A stretch of DNA of 64,000 nt from Anaerotignum neopropionicum (GTDB taxonomy: Bacteria > Bacillota > Clostridia > Lachnospirales > Anaerotignaceae). Numbering within the stretch: the first letter of the stretch is position 1; every line of letters begins with the position of its first letter. The translations under genes and the position numbers were made by a program. The stretch lies in assembly GCF_001571775.1 (NCBI RefSeq), contig NZ_LRVM01000001.1:434001-498000 (forward strand), in the 5' to 3' direction. The notes beneath the pieces were generated by a model. It did not search any database. It was not told the origin of the DNA and saw nothing but the letters and a program-made list of their open reading frames with translations. Positions 31,991 through 41,900 of this stretch are shown here, in pieces.

Positions 31991-32701
31991 ATGGAGTTTG
32001 AAGGAAAAGTCGTCGTTATCACAGGCGGCGTTCATGGAATAGGGAAAGCCATTGCAGATGAGTTTTCCAAGGAAGGTGCTGAGGTTTGCATCATTGACCG
32101 TGAGGAAAATCCCTATTTTACAGGGGATATTGGGAATAGGGAAACCTTAGAGGCCTTCGCAAAAAAGGTTATCAATGACTACGGCAGGGTGGATTATTTA
32201 ATCAATAACGCAATGTTTTCCATGGGAGGGCTGAACGCCTGCGGTTATGGTGCCTTTGACTATGCTTTGCGTGTTGGGGTTGTTGCCCCGTATTATTTAA
32301 CCAAGCTGTTCAATTCTTATTTTGCCACGGAGGGTGGGGCGATTGTGAATATATCCTCCTCCAGAGATCGTATGAGTCAGCCCAACACGGAAAGCTATAC
32401 GGCGGCAAAGGGGGCAATTTCCTCGTTAACCCATGCCTTGGCCATAACGCTGGCAGGGCGGGTAAGGGTAAATTCCGTTTCTCCCGGGTGGATTGATACG
32501 GCATATACCGTTTATGACGGTGCGGATGCAGAGCAACATCCCGTAAAGCGTGTGGGACACCCCATGGACATTGCAAATATGGTGCTGTTTTTATGCAGCC
32601 AAAAGGCGGGCTTTATTACGGGAGAAAATATTTGCATTGATGGCGGTATGACACGGCAGATGATTTATCATGATGATAATGGTTGGTTTTTGGACGAATA
32701 G
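31991..32701 (+). CDS. Short-chain dehydrogenase/reductase (SDR)
   Basis: The 236-residue protein has the SDR nucleotide-binding motif TGGVHGIGKAIADEFSKEG, the NNA motif in VDYLINNAMFSMGG, catalytic Ser in IVNISSSRDRM and the YTAAKG pair (Tyr and Lys). The C-terminus NICIDGGMTRQMI is typical of classical SDRs. The acidic residue in EVCIIDREEN suggests NAD preference. The substrate is unknown. It starts five bases after the flavodoxin gene. A weak hairpin (GGGTG/CACCC at 32701-32725) follows. Confidence 0.88.
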   Translation: MEFEGKVVVITGGVHGIGKAIADEFSKEGAEVCIIDREENPYFTGDIGNRETLEAFAKKVINDYGRVDYLINNAMFSMGGLNACGYGAFDYALRVGVVAPYYLTKLFNSYFATEGGAIVNISSSRDRMSQPNTESYTAAKGAISSLTHALAITLAGRVRVNSVSPGWIDTAYTVYDGADAEQHPVKRVGHPMDIANMVLFLCSQKAGFITGENICIDGGMTRQMIYHDDNGWFLDE

Positions 32702-32796
32702 GGTGCCAAATAAAGTAGACACCCTTTGAAATAATTTTTTTAACGAAACAGTCTTAATGTCCAAATGGGTAAAAAGGCTGTTTTTTTTACTTTATT

Positions 32797-33155
32797 TTAC
32801 CGGAGCAATTTATTTTGCCACTCCTCTTCTCGAAAGCCCACCAAAACAAAATCCTCCCCAACAAGCAAGGGCCGTTTTACCAGTAAGCCGTTCGTACCTA
32901 GCAGTTGCAGCTGTTCTTCCGCCGTCATTTGGGGCAGCTTGTCTTTTAAGCCCAGTTGCTTGTATAAAACACCGCTGGTGTTAAAAAAATTTTTTAGGGG
33001 CAAGTCACTCATTTCCCACCAAAATTCTAATTCCCATGAGGAAGGGTTTTCCTCCACCATATGACGTTCAAAATATTTTACGTCGGCGGAATTCAGCCAT
33101 TTTTTTGCCTTTTGGCTAGTGCTGCTTTTGGGTAGTGAAAAAAAATAAGATTCAT
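32797..33155 (-). pseudogene. Frameshifted Spx/ArsC-family gene
   Basis: An ATG at 33155 with an excellent AAAGGAGG site begins MNLIFFHYPK, the start of Spx/ArsC proteins (usually YPKCSTCKKA). The frame then breaks. One base further, the frame reads SSTSQKAKKWLNSADVKYF, joins MVEENPSSWELEFWWEMSDL and continues PLKNFFNTSGVLYKQLGLKD to the end at 32797. The pattern needs one missing base exactly at the first active-site Cys codon (expected TGC, seen GC), and the second active-site Cys is AGC (Ser). Thus both redox cysteines are lost and the frame is broken. A sequencing error could explain the frameshift but not the Cys-to-Ser change. Confidence 0.75.
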
Positions 33156-33328
33156 TCGAAAACCTCCTTTTTTATATTATAATGGCTCCTTTTGGTAGGG
33201 GCAAGAATATAGGATTGCTTTTTCAAATAAACGGCTGTAAAATGAGAAAAAGTTTTACATACTTTATTTTTATTAAAACAATTTGTTTCTTTTAAACTTA
33301 ATGAATAGGCGGATGGGAGGAAGGTAAT

Positions 33329-34141
33329 ATGGATTTTGGTTTTATCGGCGCAGGCAACATGGTAAGCGCAATTGTAAAGGGAATGACACTGGGGACAGGA
33401 AGCTTTGAAGGAAAAAATATTTTTCTTACAAGTAAAAGTGTAGCCACGGCAAAAAAGTTGGCAGAGGAGTGCGGCGCAACTGCCTGCCAAACCTCTTTGG
33501 AGGTAATTGCCCATAGTGATGTGGTGATTCTTGGGGTAAAGCCTAATGTGCTTGCTGTTATTTTGCCGGAGCTGCAGCAGGCATTTGCAAAAAAAAATCC
33601 CCTTGTTGTATCTATTGCCGCAGGGAAAACATTAGAATATTTGAGTGAATATTTCCCAGAAAAAACTGCCATTGTAAGGGCGATGCCCAATATTAATGCA
33701 AAAATCGGCGCCTCCACAACAGGGCTTTGCTGCAATGAATATGTAAGTGGAGAGCAAAAGCAGTTGGTGAAGGATATTTTTTCTACCATTGGGACCGTTA
33801 CGGAAATTGATGAGAGTCAGTTTTCTATATTTAGTGTGATTGGCGGTGCATCTGTTGCGTTTGCTTACTTATATATGGATGCTTTGGCCCATGCTGCCCT
33901 AAAGGCGGGAATGCCAAAAAAACAGGCCTTGCAAATTACGGCGGAAACCGTTTTGGGCAGTGCAAAAATGGTATTGGAAGGTGGAGAAGCACCTTGGCCT
34001 TTGATTGACCAAGTTTGCTCCCCCGGCGGCACTACCATAGAAGGGGTGAGTGCTTTGCAGGCAGGCGGCTTTGAGGCAACGCTGGTGAAGGCTTTTGACG
34101 CCGTATTGGCGAAGGATAATGCCTTTGGCCAGAAGAAATAA
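33329..34141 (+). CDS. proC: Pyrroline-5-carboxylate reductase
   Basis: The 270-residue protein is of normal ProC length. It has the N-terminal Rossmann motif MDFGFIGAGNMVSAIVKGM, VVILGVKPNVLAVILPEL, IVRAMPNINAKIGASTTGLC and the C-terminal signature CSPGGTTIEGVSALQAGG. It reduces pyrroline-5-carboxylate to proline with NAD(P)H in the cytoplasm. ATG 33329 follows GGGAGGAAGG. It appears monocistronic, with a cupin gene 107 bases downstream. Confidence 0.94.
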   Translation: MDFGFIGAGNMVSAIVKGMTLGTGSFEGKNIFLTSKSVATAKKLAEECGATACQTSLEVIAHSDVVILGVKPNVLAVILPELQQAFAKKNPLVVSIAAGKTLEYLSEYFPEKTAIVRAMPNINAKIGASTTGLCCNEYVSGEQKQLVKDIFSTIGTVTEIDESQFSIFSVIGGASVAFAYLYMDALAHAALKAGMPKKQALQITAETVLGSAKMVLEGGEAPWPLIDQVCSPGGTTIEGVSALQAGGFEATLVKAFDAVLAKDNAFGQKK

Positions 34142-34248
34142 GCAACAGAATAAAATAAAAAAATTTTAATTTTTTATGCGGACTATTTCTAATTTCTCTT
34201 TTTGAAACATAAAAATAAATACCAGAAAACTGAAAAAGGGGAAAAGAA

Positions 34249-34794
34249 ATGTATCCAAACAATATGCGTAATAATAAGCAAAATGCAGCGCAAAATCCGG
34301 CACAGAATCCGGCACAGAATCGGGCACAGAATCGGGCACAGAATCAAGTACAAAATTCCGAGCAGAATGTTTATAACACTATTGATTACGGACCTGAGCC
34401 TTTTGTTGTAAATATTGATATGGTAACAAAGCATAACCCCAATTACCGTGTTGTATTGTGGACAGGCGAATATTTGCAGTTGACTTTGATGAGCATTCCT
34501 CCCGGCGGAGATATCGGCTTGGAAATTCATACGGATGAGGATCAGTTTATCCGTGTTGAAGATGGTATCGGCGTTATCCAAATGGGCAGCAGCAAGGATA
34601 AGTTGAACTATCAAAGAAATGTGGATGGACGCTTTGCTATTTTAGTTCCTGCGGGAACTTGGCATAACTTGATTAATATGGGTAATAAGCCACTGAAGGT
34701 TTATTCCGTCTATGCCCCGGCCCATCATCCCAAAGGTGCGGTTCATTCTACAAAACAAGAAGCGGAAGAAGCGGAGAAGCATTATTACCAATGA
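34249..34794 (+). CDS. Cupin-domain protein with Asn/Gln/Ala-rich repeat N-terminus
   Basis: The 181-residue protein has a low-complexity N-terminus built from PAQNPAQNRAQNRAQNQVQN (DNA repeat unit of 12 bases around GGCACAGAATC). A single cupin domain follows, with the metal motif GGDIGLEIHTDEDQFIRVE and the second motif LVPAGTWHNLINMGNKPLKV and a histidine-rich end (APAHHPKG). Similar short cupins occur in clostridial spore coats, but this is only a possibility. The strand order and conserved His/Glu suggest a metal-binding barrel. ATG 34249 follows AAAGGGGAAAAG. Confidence 0.82.
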   Translation: MYPNNMRNNKQNAAQNPAQNPAQNRAQNRAQNQVQNSEQNVYNTIDYGPEPFVVNIDMVTKHNPNYRVVLWTGEYLQLTLMSIPPGGDIGLEIHTDEDQFIRVEDGIGVIQMGSSKDKLNYQRNVDGRFAILVPAGTWHNLINMGNKPLKVYSVYAPAHHPKGAVHSTKQEAEEAEKHYYQ

Positions 34795-34860
34795 AAATAT
34801 TTTTTTGATTTAAAATATGGGAGGATAGGAAAAGAAAAACGGATGATGTTTTTGAACGCA

Positions 34861-34897
34861 ACAAAAGGGTGTCAATATATAGTTGACACCCTTTTGT
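34861..34897 (+). terminator. Terminator, 15-bp perfect stem
   Basis: ACAAAAGGGTGTCAA and TTGACACCCTTTTGT are exact complements around TATATAG. The symmetry with A and T tracts allows use in both directions between the cupin gene and the convergent lipoprotein gene. Confidence 0.85.
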
Positions 34898-34925
34898 TGT
34901 ATATAAATGACTTTACTTTTCATTT

Positions 34926-34959
34926 AACGGATACTGTTTTTCAACGGTATCCGTTTTTT
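34926..34959 (+). terminator. Second terminator hairpin
   Basis: AACGGATAC (34926-34934) pairs with GTATCCGTT (34947-34955), followed by a T run. Confidence 0.8.
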
Positions 34960-35023
34960 AAAATAAAATTTTGTTCGTAAACAGAAGTTTTTGCTTTTCG
35001 TTGAGGCTCATAGCATGGTATCA

Positions 35024-35674
35024 TTAAAAAAAACAGGAAAATAGGTCAAATTTCCATTTATCTCCCTCCATTACCAGAATAAAGGTAAAGTCTTCCGTTG
35101 AATAGTCACTCATGTTTTCGGGCTCCGCAAAAAAGAGTTCCCCTTCGTAGCCTTCTTGCGTATTTGCATAATATGCAGTGGCAGTAAATTTGATTTTATC
35201 TTCGCTGCGCTCTACAGAATGGAATACACACCCTGCATAAAAAATATTTGAGCCTCGTCCAGCATCCAGCATATATAAAGCGCCATCTTCACCCTCTATA
35301 AACTGCGAATCCCCGGGAGCAAGTATTTTTCCGTTAATAAAATCTTGGCTAAAGTAATTTGATAGATAGGTTTTGAAGGAATCGTAAGAATTAAAATGAT
35401 CCTCGTCTACTTTATAAAAAACATATCCATACTTTTCTATTGGTTGATTAAAGTCAGTGTGAAAATCGAAAAAAACAATTTTCAAATAGATGGCTTCCGC
35501 ATCTTGATAAAGTTGTTTTAAATCATCTTCCAAAGGGGGCAAGCCATCCTCCGAGGTGTAGATGGTTTCGTCATAAGGAGATGGTGAGTTTGGGGCGGAG
35601 TTGCTTGTGCAGGCTGAAAAAACAAGGGCGCAAAGCAACAGGCAAGACAGTATGATAATTACATATTTTCTCAT
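35024..35674 (-). CDS. Lipoprotein, unrecognised
   Basis: The 216-residue protein has a lipoprotein signal (KYVIIILSCLLLCALVFSAC) and a mature part with a Ser/Pro/Asn-rich spacer (TSNSAPNSPSPYDE) and an acidic alpha/beta domain (PLEDDLKQLYQDAEAIYLKI; FTFILVMEGDKWKFDLFSCF). The end pattern (xxFTFILVMEGDKWKFD) resembles the NTF2-like/DUF-type secreted domains of Firmicutes, but no family is certain. The start is ATG 35674, eight bases after AAAGGAG; an ATG seven codons upstream lies before the ribosome site. It is probably exported and anchored outside. Confidence 0.72.
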   Translation of the reverse strand: MRKYVIIILSCLLLCALVFSACTSNSAPNSPSPYDETIYTSEDGLPPLEDDLKQLYQDAEAIYLKIVFFDFHTDFNQPIEKYGYVFYKVDEDHFNSYDSFKTYLSNYFSQDFINGKILAPGDSQFIEGEDGALYMLDAGRGSNIFYAGCVFHSVERSEDKIKFTATAYYANTQEGYEGELFFAEPENMSDYSTEDFTFILVMEGDKWKFDLFSCFF

Positions 35675-36017
35675 AAAAGGAACTCCTTTCAACATTCTTC
35701 ATTCAATAATTATTATATCATAACTATTCGCATCTGTAAGTAAATGTAAATAATTGATAAAAACAATTAAGAAATAAAAAATAATCAAAATTATGAGCAA
35801 AAAGCATTATAAGAAATGAAAAAAAAATTATGGATCCATGTATTTTATTATTTTACAAAAAAATGGGAGATTATGTAATCATGAAGATTGCTTTTATTCT
35901 CGGCTTTTGGTAATGTATAAGATAGGAAAAAAATTAAAACGTCAAAAGTTGTAAGATGTAAAATAAACAGGTTGGTTTCAAATTTAATCCCCCGATATAA
36001 TGAAAATTGGTGAAAAA

Positions 36018-37142
36018 ATGATCTCGTTTTTATATTTACAAGTAAATATCGTTGGAATGATAATTATATTTATCATTCTTGCAAATCAACAGAATATTGA
36101 TGACGGTACAGGCAGACAAAAGGCGTTTATATATTTAATTTATTCTGTTTTTACCATTCAGTTTTTTGACTCTGTCATGTGGTTAATTGATGGAAAGCAA
36201 TTTCTTTATGCCAAAACAATCAATTGGGCAGTATCTGGTTGCTGTTATTTTTTAAACTGTTTTGTTGCCTTTATTTGGTTTATTTATATTTCCTTATTGT
36301 TTTATGATAAGAAAATAATAAATAAGAAATTTTGGGCAATCATAGGAATTCCCCTGCTGGTCAATATGGTGTTGGTTATCTTGAATTTTAAATATAAAAT
36401 TTTCTTTTATATTGATGAAAACAATGTATATGCCAGAGGGCCATTCTTTTTTATTTCGTTTTTGCTGGCGCTACCCTATTTTTTGATCCCATTTTATTAT
36501 TGTTTTAAGATCTATCGAACTTCAGAGAGTATTCTTGAGAAAAAGGATTGCGCTATAATCATGAGAACCTATTTTTTACCTGTGATTGGTATTGTGTTTC
36601 AAATGTTTTTTTATGGACTTTCCTTAATATGGATTTGCGTAGTGCTGTCATTATTAATTATATTTATTAATTTTCAAAACAGAAGAATTTCAACAGATCC
36701 GTTGACACAGCTGAACAATCGTTATCAATTTGATATGTATTTGCAAAATATACGCCATGGAATCACCAAGGGTCAGCCTTATTCTATTTTGATTATTGAT
36801 GTGGATAAATTTAAGGAGGTTAATGATACCTATGGCCATGTTTTTGGGGACAGGGTTTTGATTGAAACAGCTTTAATTTTGCGGCGGGCATGCCAGGGAA
36901 CGGGCGCAATGATCGGTCGCTATGGTGGTGATGAGTTCTATATCATTTGCAAAGCAGGGGTAAAGAAGGAAATCACCAAAGGAATTCACCAATTTGTGGA
37001 GGTGTTTAATGCCGCAGACAGCGTAGGGGTTGGCTTGTCCCTAAGTATTGGTTCGTCGGATTTTCTGGCGGAGGAGTCCTTTTCTAAGGAGTGCATTGTG
37101 GAACGGGCCGATAAAGAAATGTATAAAAATAAAATTAAATAG
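36018..37142 (+). CDS. Membrane GGDEF diguanylate cyclase
   Basis: The protein of about 374 residues has six to seven hydrophobic helices in its first 215 residues (NIVGMIIIFIILANQ, AFIYLIYSVFTIQFF, FLNCFVAFIWFIYISLLF and so on), then a GGDEF domain: STDPLTQLNNRYQFDMYLQN, IDVDKFKEVNDTYGHVFGDR and IGRYGGDEFYIICKAG. The intact GGDEF signature implies c-di-GMP synthesis. The inhibitory I-site (RxxD five residues before GGDEF) is absent; the segment reads TGAM. ATG 36018 is taken because GGTGA precedes it; ATG at 36000 is possible but lacks a ribosome site. The 35675-36017 upstream region is A/T-rich and shows no clear element. Confidence 0.85.
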   Translation: MISFLYLQVNIVGMIIIFIILANQQNIDDGTGRQKAFIYLIYSVFTIQFFDSVMWLIDGKQFLYAKTINWAVSGCCYFLNCFVAFIWFIYISLLFYDKKIINKKFWAIIGIPLLVNMVLVILNFKYKIFFYIDENNVYARGPFFFISFLLALPYFLIPFYYCFKIYRTSESILEKKDCAIIMRTYFLPVIGIVFQMFFYGLSLIWICVVLSLLIIFINFQNRRISTDPLTQLNNRYQFDMYLQNIRHGITKGQPYSILIIDVDKFKEVNDTYGHVFGDRVLIETALILRRACQGTGAMIGRYGGDEFYIICKAGVKKEITKGIHQFVEVFNAADSVGVGLSLSIGSSDFLAEESFSKECIVERADKEMYKNKIK

Positions 37143-37143
37143 C

Positions 37144-37183
37144 AGAGGGCGTCGTCGTTTTTTGAAAGATGCCTTCTTTTTTT
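37144..37183 (+). terminator. Terminator after the diguanylate cyclase gene
   Basis: AGAGGGCGTC pairs with GATGCCTTCT (two wobbles), followed by a T tract. Confidence 0.7.
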
Positions 37184-37435
37184 GAAGCATCTAAAAAACT
37201 GTTTTTTTGAAAAAAAGCAATTATAGCAAAAAAAAATGCAAAAGGTTGAGAAGGGGAACTGGAAATGTTAAACTAATCAAATAACAGTGGGGATTCCCCC
37301 AAAAGCTGGTGTAAAATAACCTTGAAATGGTTTGATGGGAAACTTTTTGGACGGAATAAAGAGAATACAGCATTATACAGGCAAGTATATATTTTGTTGC
37401 TTTTGGTAAAGTGATAACACATTGGAGGGAAAACA

Positions 37436-38311
37436 ATGAGATTGGAAGGTTTTCAAGAAATCCGTATTAATACCGGTGATGTGGAAATTAATGTAAATTA
37501 TGCAGGCGGAGGAAAACCCATTTTGCTGCTTCATGGCTATCCCCAAACCCATATGATGTGGTACAATCTGGCACCCCGCCTTGTGGAACAAAACTATACC
37601 GTTGTGGTGCCGGACCTTCGGGGATATGGGGACAGTGAGAAGCCCGAAGGCTTGGAGGATCATTCCAACTATTCCAAACGTGCCATGGCTAGAGATCAGG
37701 TGAAGGTAATGGAGGCTTTGGGTTTTGAGAAATTTGATTTGGTAGGCCATGACCGTGGCGCTCGGGTTGCCCATCGATTGGTTTTGGATTATCCCGAAAG
37801 GGTGACTAGCTGCACCATGATGGATATTTTACCTACCTATGATATGTATCATACGACGAATATGGATTTTGCAAAGGGGTATTATCATTGGTTTTTTCTA
37901 ATTCAGCCCGTGGGAATCCCCGAAAAGCTCATTGGCAGTGATCCAGCTTTTTACCTTCGCAGCCTGTTGGAGGCATGGAGCCGCAACAAAGGGTGCTTTC
38001 ATGAGCAAATGGTGGAGGAATATGCAAGGGCATTTTGCCTTCCGGGTGCTGTGCATGCCACCTGTGAGGACTACCGCGCTGCCGCAACCATAGATTTAAC
38101 CCATGATGTAGAGGATCGGAATAAAAAAATTCAGGTACCCCTTCTTGTTTTATGGGGAGAAAAAGGTCTGGTGGGGAAATTATATGATGTGTTGGGGGTA
38201 TGGCGTGAGCGGGCGAAAAATGTGGTTGGCGGCCCTCTGCCCTGCGGTCATTTTCTGCCCGAGGAAGCACCGGAAGAAACCTATGGGGCGCTGATGGAAT
38301 TTTTAAAATAA
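37436..38311 (+). CDS. Haloacetate (fluoroacetate) dehalogenase-like alpha/beta hydrolase
   Basis: The 291-residue protein follows the alpha/beta hydrolase fold: PILLLHGYPQTHMMWYNLAP, VVVPDLRGYGDSEKPEG, LVGHDRGARVAHRLVLDYP. The full catalytic set known for fluoroacetate dehalogenases appears present: nucleophile Asp106, carboxylate-binding Arg107 and Arg110, acid Asp130 (MMDILPTYDMY), fluoride-pocket His151 and Trp152 (YHWFFLIQP) and Tyr213 (CEDYRAAATID), and base His272 (CGHFLPEEAPE). Positions match the well-studied family members within two residues. It probably cleaves haloacetates to glycolate, though epoxide or other ester-like substrates are possible. ATG 37436 follows TTGGAGGG. It is monocistronic. 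Confidence 0.82.
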   Translation: MRLEGFQEIRINTGDVEINVNYAGGGKPILLLHGYPQTHMMWYNLAPRLVEQNYTVVVPDLRGYGDSEKPEGLEDHSNYSKRAMARDQVKVMEALGFEKFDLVGHDRGARVAHRLVLDYPERVTSCTMMDILPTYDMYHTTNMDFAKGYYHWFFLIQPVGIPEKLIGSDPAFYLRSLLEAWSRNKGCFHEQMVEEYARAFCLPGAVHATCEDYRAAATIDLTHDVEDRNKKIQVPLLVLWGEKGLVGKLYDVLGVWRERAKNVVGGPLPCGHFLPEEAPEETYGALMEFLK

Positions 38312-38441
38312 AGGGAATAAGCATTTTTTTGTAACGATTTTTGCAAAGGCACCCAATTTCAAAAAATGAGCGTCAACAAAGATGTTTACTTTGTACAACC
38401 CCAAGGGAACAAAAAAATCCTACCTAATTTGACGGGGTCAG

Positions 38442-38886
38442 CCTGTAGACAAACCTTGGGCGTTTCCCTCTCACTGCCCAAGATAGGGCAGACGGCAAAG
38501 CCGGCTTTTGCGAAGAAAAGTGATGACCTCTCACTGCCCAAGATAGGGCAGACGGCAAAGCCGGCTTTTGCGAAGAAAAGTGATGATCTCTCACTGCCCA
38601 AGATAGGGCAGACGGCAAAGCCGGCTTTTGCGAAGAAAAGTGATGACCTCTCACTGCCCAAGATAGGGCAGACGGCAAAGCCGGCTTTTAAGAAGAAAAG
38701 TGATGACCTCTCACTTACTTTTTGAAAAAAGCAAGACCATAAACTTTATTTAGCTTCGCCTGACGATAAGGAGTTACTGGCAAAAAGAAAGAGGGGCAGA
38801 CAATCGTCTGCCCCTTAATTAATGGGTCAAGGGTAAAACCCTTGTGGGTGTTTGAGGGCAAAGTCCTCAAGATTTTGACCTTGTCT
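38442..38886. repeat. Dispersed intergenic repeat, copy C (with four 60-bp tandem units)
   Basis: This is the longest copy, in the same orientation as copy B. It starts ACAAACCTTGGGCGTTTCCC and then has four tandem units with an exact 60-base period from 38468 to about 38707, each holding TCACTGCCCAAGATAGGGCA, GACGGCAAAGCCGGCTTTTG and GAAGAAAAGTGATGACC; the last unit differs by AAG for CGG. It continues ACTTTTTGAAAAAAGCAAGA, then an extra hairpin AGGGGCAGAC-AATC-GTCTGCCCCT (38792-38815), then AAACCCTTGTGGGTGTTTGA and CCTCAAGATTTTGACC. The 60-base period gives open frames on both strands without ribosome sites, so they are not taken as genes. Confidence 0.88.
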
Positions 38887-38944
38887 ACACCCCAAAACCC
38901 CTTGCCCAATTAGGTAGGGGGTTTTTAGCGGTGATTAATACAAA

Positions 38945-41900
38945 TTAGTATTGCTCTGCCAGCTTTTTATAGGTTTTGTATTTTTCCGCGGCCTGTTCCG
39001 CGGCTTCCTTCAATAGAACTTTTGCAGTTTCGGGGAAGGTGCGTACCAAAGAGGAGTAGCGAACCTCGCCCATGATAAAGTCGTTGTAATCCATGGTTGG
39101 CTCCTTGGAATCTAAAATAAATGGATTTTTCCCTTGTTTTTTCAATTCTGGGTTGTAGCGATACAAGAACCAATAGCCCGCATCAACGGCTAGTTTGCTT
39201 TCTAGCTGGGCATTTGCCATACCCTTCATAATGCCGTGGTTAATGCAAGGGGCATAAGCAATAATCAAGGAAGGGCCTTTGTATGCTTCAGCTTCCTTCA
39301 TTGCTTTTACCAGCTGTGCAGGGTTTGCGCCCATGGCAACCTGTGCCACATAGATGTAACCATAGCTCATGGCTAGCATCCCCAAATCCTTCTTTACCGT
39401 GGGCTTTCCGCCGGCGGCAAACTGTGCCACTGCACCGATTGGGGTTGCCTTGGAGGACTGACCGCCTGTGTTGGAATAGACTTCGGTATCAACAATCAAT
39501 ACGTTTACATCTGTACCCGACGCCAAAACGTGGTCTAAGCCGCCGTAACCGATATCATATGCCCAGCCGTCACCGCCATACATCCACATGGATTTTTTGG
39601 TCAGGTGTTCTTTGTTATCCAAAATAAATGCCTTAAATTCTGAACCCTCGGAAGGAACCTTTGCGTTTTCCAAAGCGGTAAGGAGTGCACGGGTATCCTC
39701 CTTGCTTCTGTGGCCATCATCGTAATGGTCAAGCCAAGTTTTTGCGGCAGCAAGCAATGCTTCATCATCGCAAAGGGGCAATAAGTCATTTAACTGCATT
39801 TTCACCCGTTCTCTTTGCTGTTCTACGGCAAGCACCATGCCCATAGAGAACTCTGCGTTATTTTCGAACAGGGAGTTGCTCCATGCGGGGCCCCAACCGT
39901 CCTTATTTGTTGTGTAAGGTACGCAAGGCGCTGCTGCGCCCCAAGCCTGGGTACAGCCTGTTGCGTTGGCAAGATACATTCTGTCACCATAAAGCTGGGT
40001 CATGAGCTTTGCATAGGGTGTTTCGCCACAGCCGGCACAAGCACCGGAGAACTCCAGCAAGGGCTGCTCAAACTGACTGCCCTTTACGGTGTATTTATCC
40101 AGGGGATTTTCCTTATGGGAGAGGGATAAGGAATACTCCCAGTTTGCCATCTCACCTAATTGGGAATCCAAAGGCTTCATGGTCAATGCCTTTTCCTTGG
40201 CTGGACAAACCTCAACACAAGCGCCGCAGCCTTGGCAATCCAGAGGGTCTACTTGAATGCGGTAGCGATAGCTTGCAATTTCGCCGCCGCCGTTTGCCTT
40301 CTTTGTTTCGTAGCCAACAGGCGCATTTTTTGCTTCCTCTTCCGACAAGAGGAAGGGGCGGATACAAGCGTGAGGGCAAACGTAAGAACATTGGTTGCAC
40401 TGGATGCAGTTTTCTATATTCCACTGGGGTACGTCAATGGCAACGCCACGCTTTTCATAGGCAGAGGTACCCAAGGGCACGGTGCCGTCCTCTCTGCCAA
40501 GGAATACGGAAACGGGCAGAGTGTCGCCTTTTTGTGCGTTCATGGGAATCAAAAGCTTTTCCACATATTCGGGCAGAATGCGTTTGAAATCCTCTTTGTC
40601 CATATCCTTTGCATTTTTCCAGCTTTCGGGCACATCGATTTTCACCAAACCGCTCAAGCCCGCATCTACAGCGGCATAGTTCATATTTACAATCTTTTCA
40701 CCCTTTTTCCCATAGGATTTTTCGATGGCGGCTTTCATATAGCCAAGGGCATCCTCCGCAGGAATAATGTTCGCCAGCTTAAAGAAGGCTGACTGCAAAA
40801 CGGTGTTTGTTCTATTCCCTAATCCGATTTCACGGCAGATTTCCACAGCATCAATGGTATAGAAGGAAATATTGTGATTGGCAATGTATCTTTTTACAGC
40901 CCCAGGCAAATGGCCATCCAATTCCTCCGCTTTCCATGCGCAGTTTAAAAGGAAGGTGCCGCCGGGCTTTATTTCTGAAACAATGTCGTATTTATTTATG
41001 TAGGAGTGCTGATGGCAGGCAACAAAGTCAGCCTTTGAAATCAAATAGCTGGAGCGGATGGGGCGATCGCCAAAGCGCAAATGGCTTTTTGTGATACCGC
41101 CGGATTTTTTTGTGTCATATTCGAAGTATGCCTGTGCATATTTATCGGTATGGTCCCCAATGATTTTAATGGAGTTTTTATTTGCGCCAACGGTACCGTC
41201 CGAGCCAAGCCCCCAAAATTTACAAGCAATGGTGGATTCATCTGCCACCTCCGGCTCAGCACCCACACGAAGGGAGCTCATACTGACATCATCATTGATG
41301 CCTACCGTGAAATGATTTTTCTGTTCTGTCTTCATGTTGTCAAACACTGCAACAATTTGTGCAGGGGTAACATCCTTGGAAGAGAGACCGTATCTCCCCG
41401 CAAGCACCCGAAGCACTCTGCCTTCTTCCATCAATGCAGAGCAAACATCTTCATAAAGAGGCTCGCCCAAAGCACCTGGCTCCTTTGTTCTGTCCATCAC
41501 CGTAATGATTTTTGTGCTTTCTGGCAAAGCCGCCATAAAATGCTCCATGGAGAAGGGACGATATAGGTGAACCTGTAGGAAACCAACCTTTTCACCTTTT
41601 TGAGTAAGATGCTCCACAACCTCTTGAATTGCGCCGGAAACAGAGCCCATGGCGATGATAACATGGGTTGCATCGGTAGCACCAAAGTAGTTAAAGAGCT
41701 TGTAGCTTCTGCCTGTAAGCTTGTTAATTTCATTCATATATTCTTCCACAATTCCAGGAAGTCTTTTGTAAAAAGGGGAGCAGGCTTCTCTGTTTTGGAA
41801 GAAAACATCGGGATTTTGCACCGTGGAACGTTGCACGGGGCGTTCAGGATTTAATGCATTTTTGCGGAACTTGTGGAGTGCATCTTCATCCATAAGACTA

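Noticed and set aside
38468-38708. Possible CRISPR array (regular 60-bp period)
   Set aside because: The units are identical throughout with no variable spacers, and no cas genes are present.
38366-38725. Open frame encoding 20-residue repeats (SLPKIGQTAKPAFAKKSDDL)
   Set aside because: The 60-bp tandem repeat gives open frames on both strands, there is no ribosome site, and the related repeat at 5782-5903 has a 61-bp period that breaks the frame. Taken as non-coding repeat.
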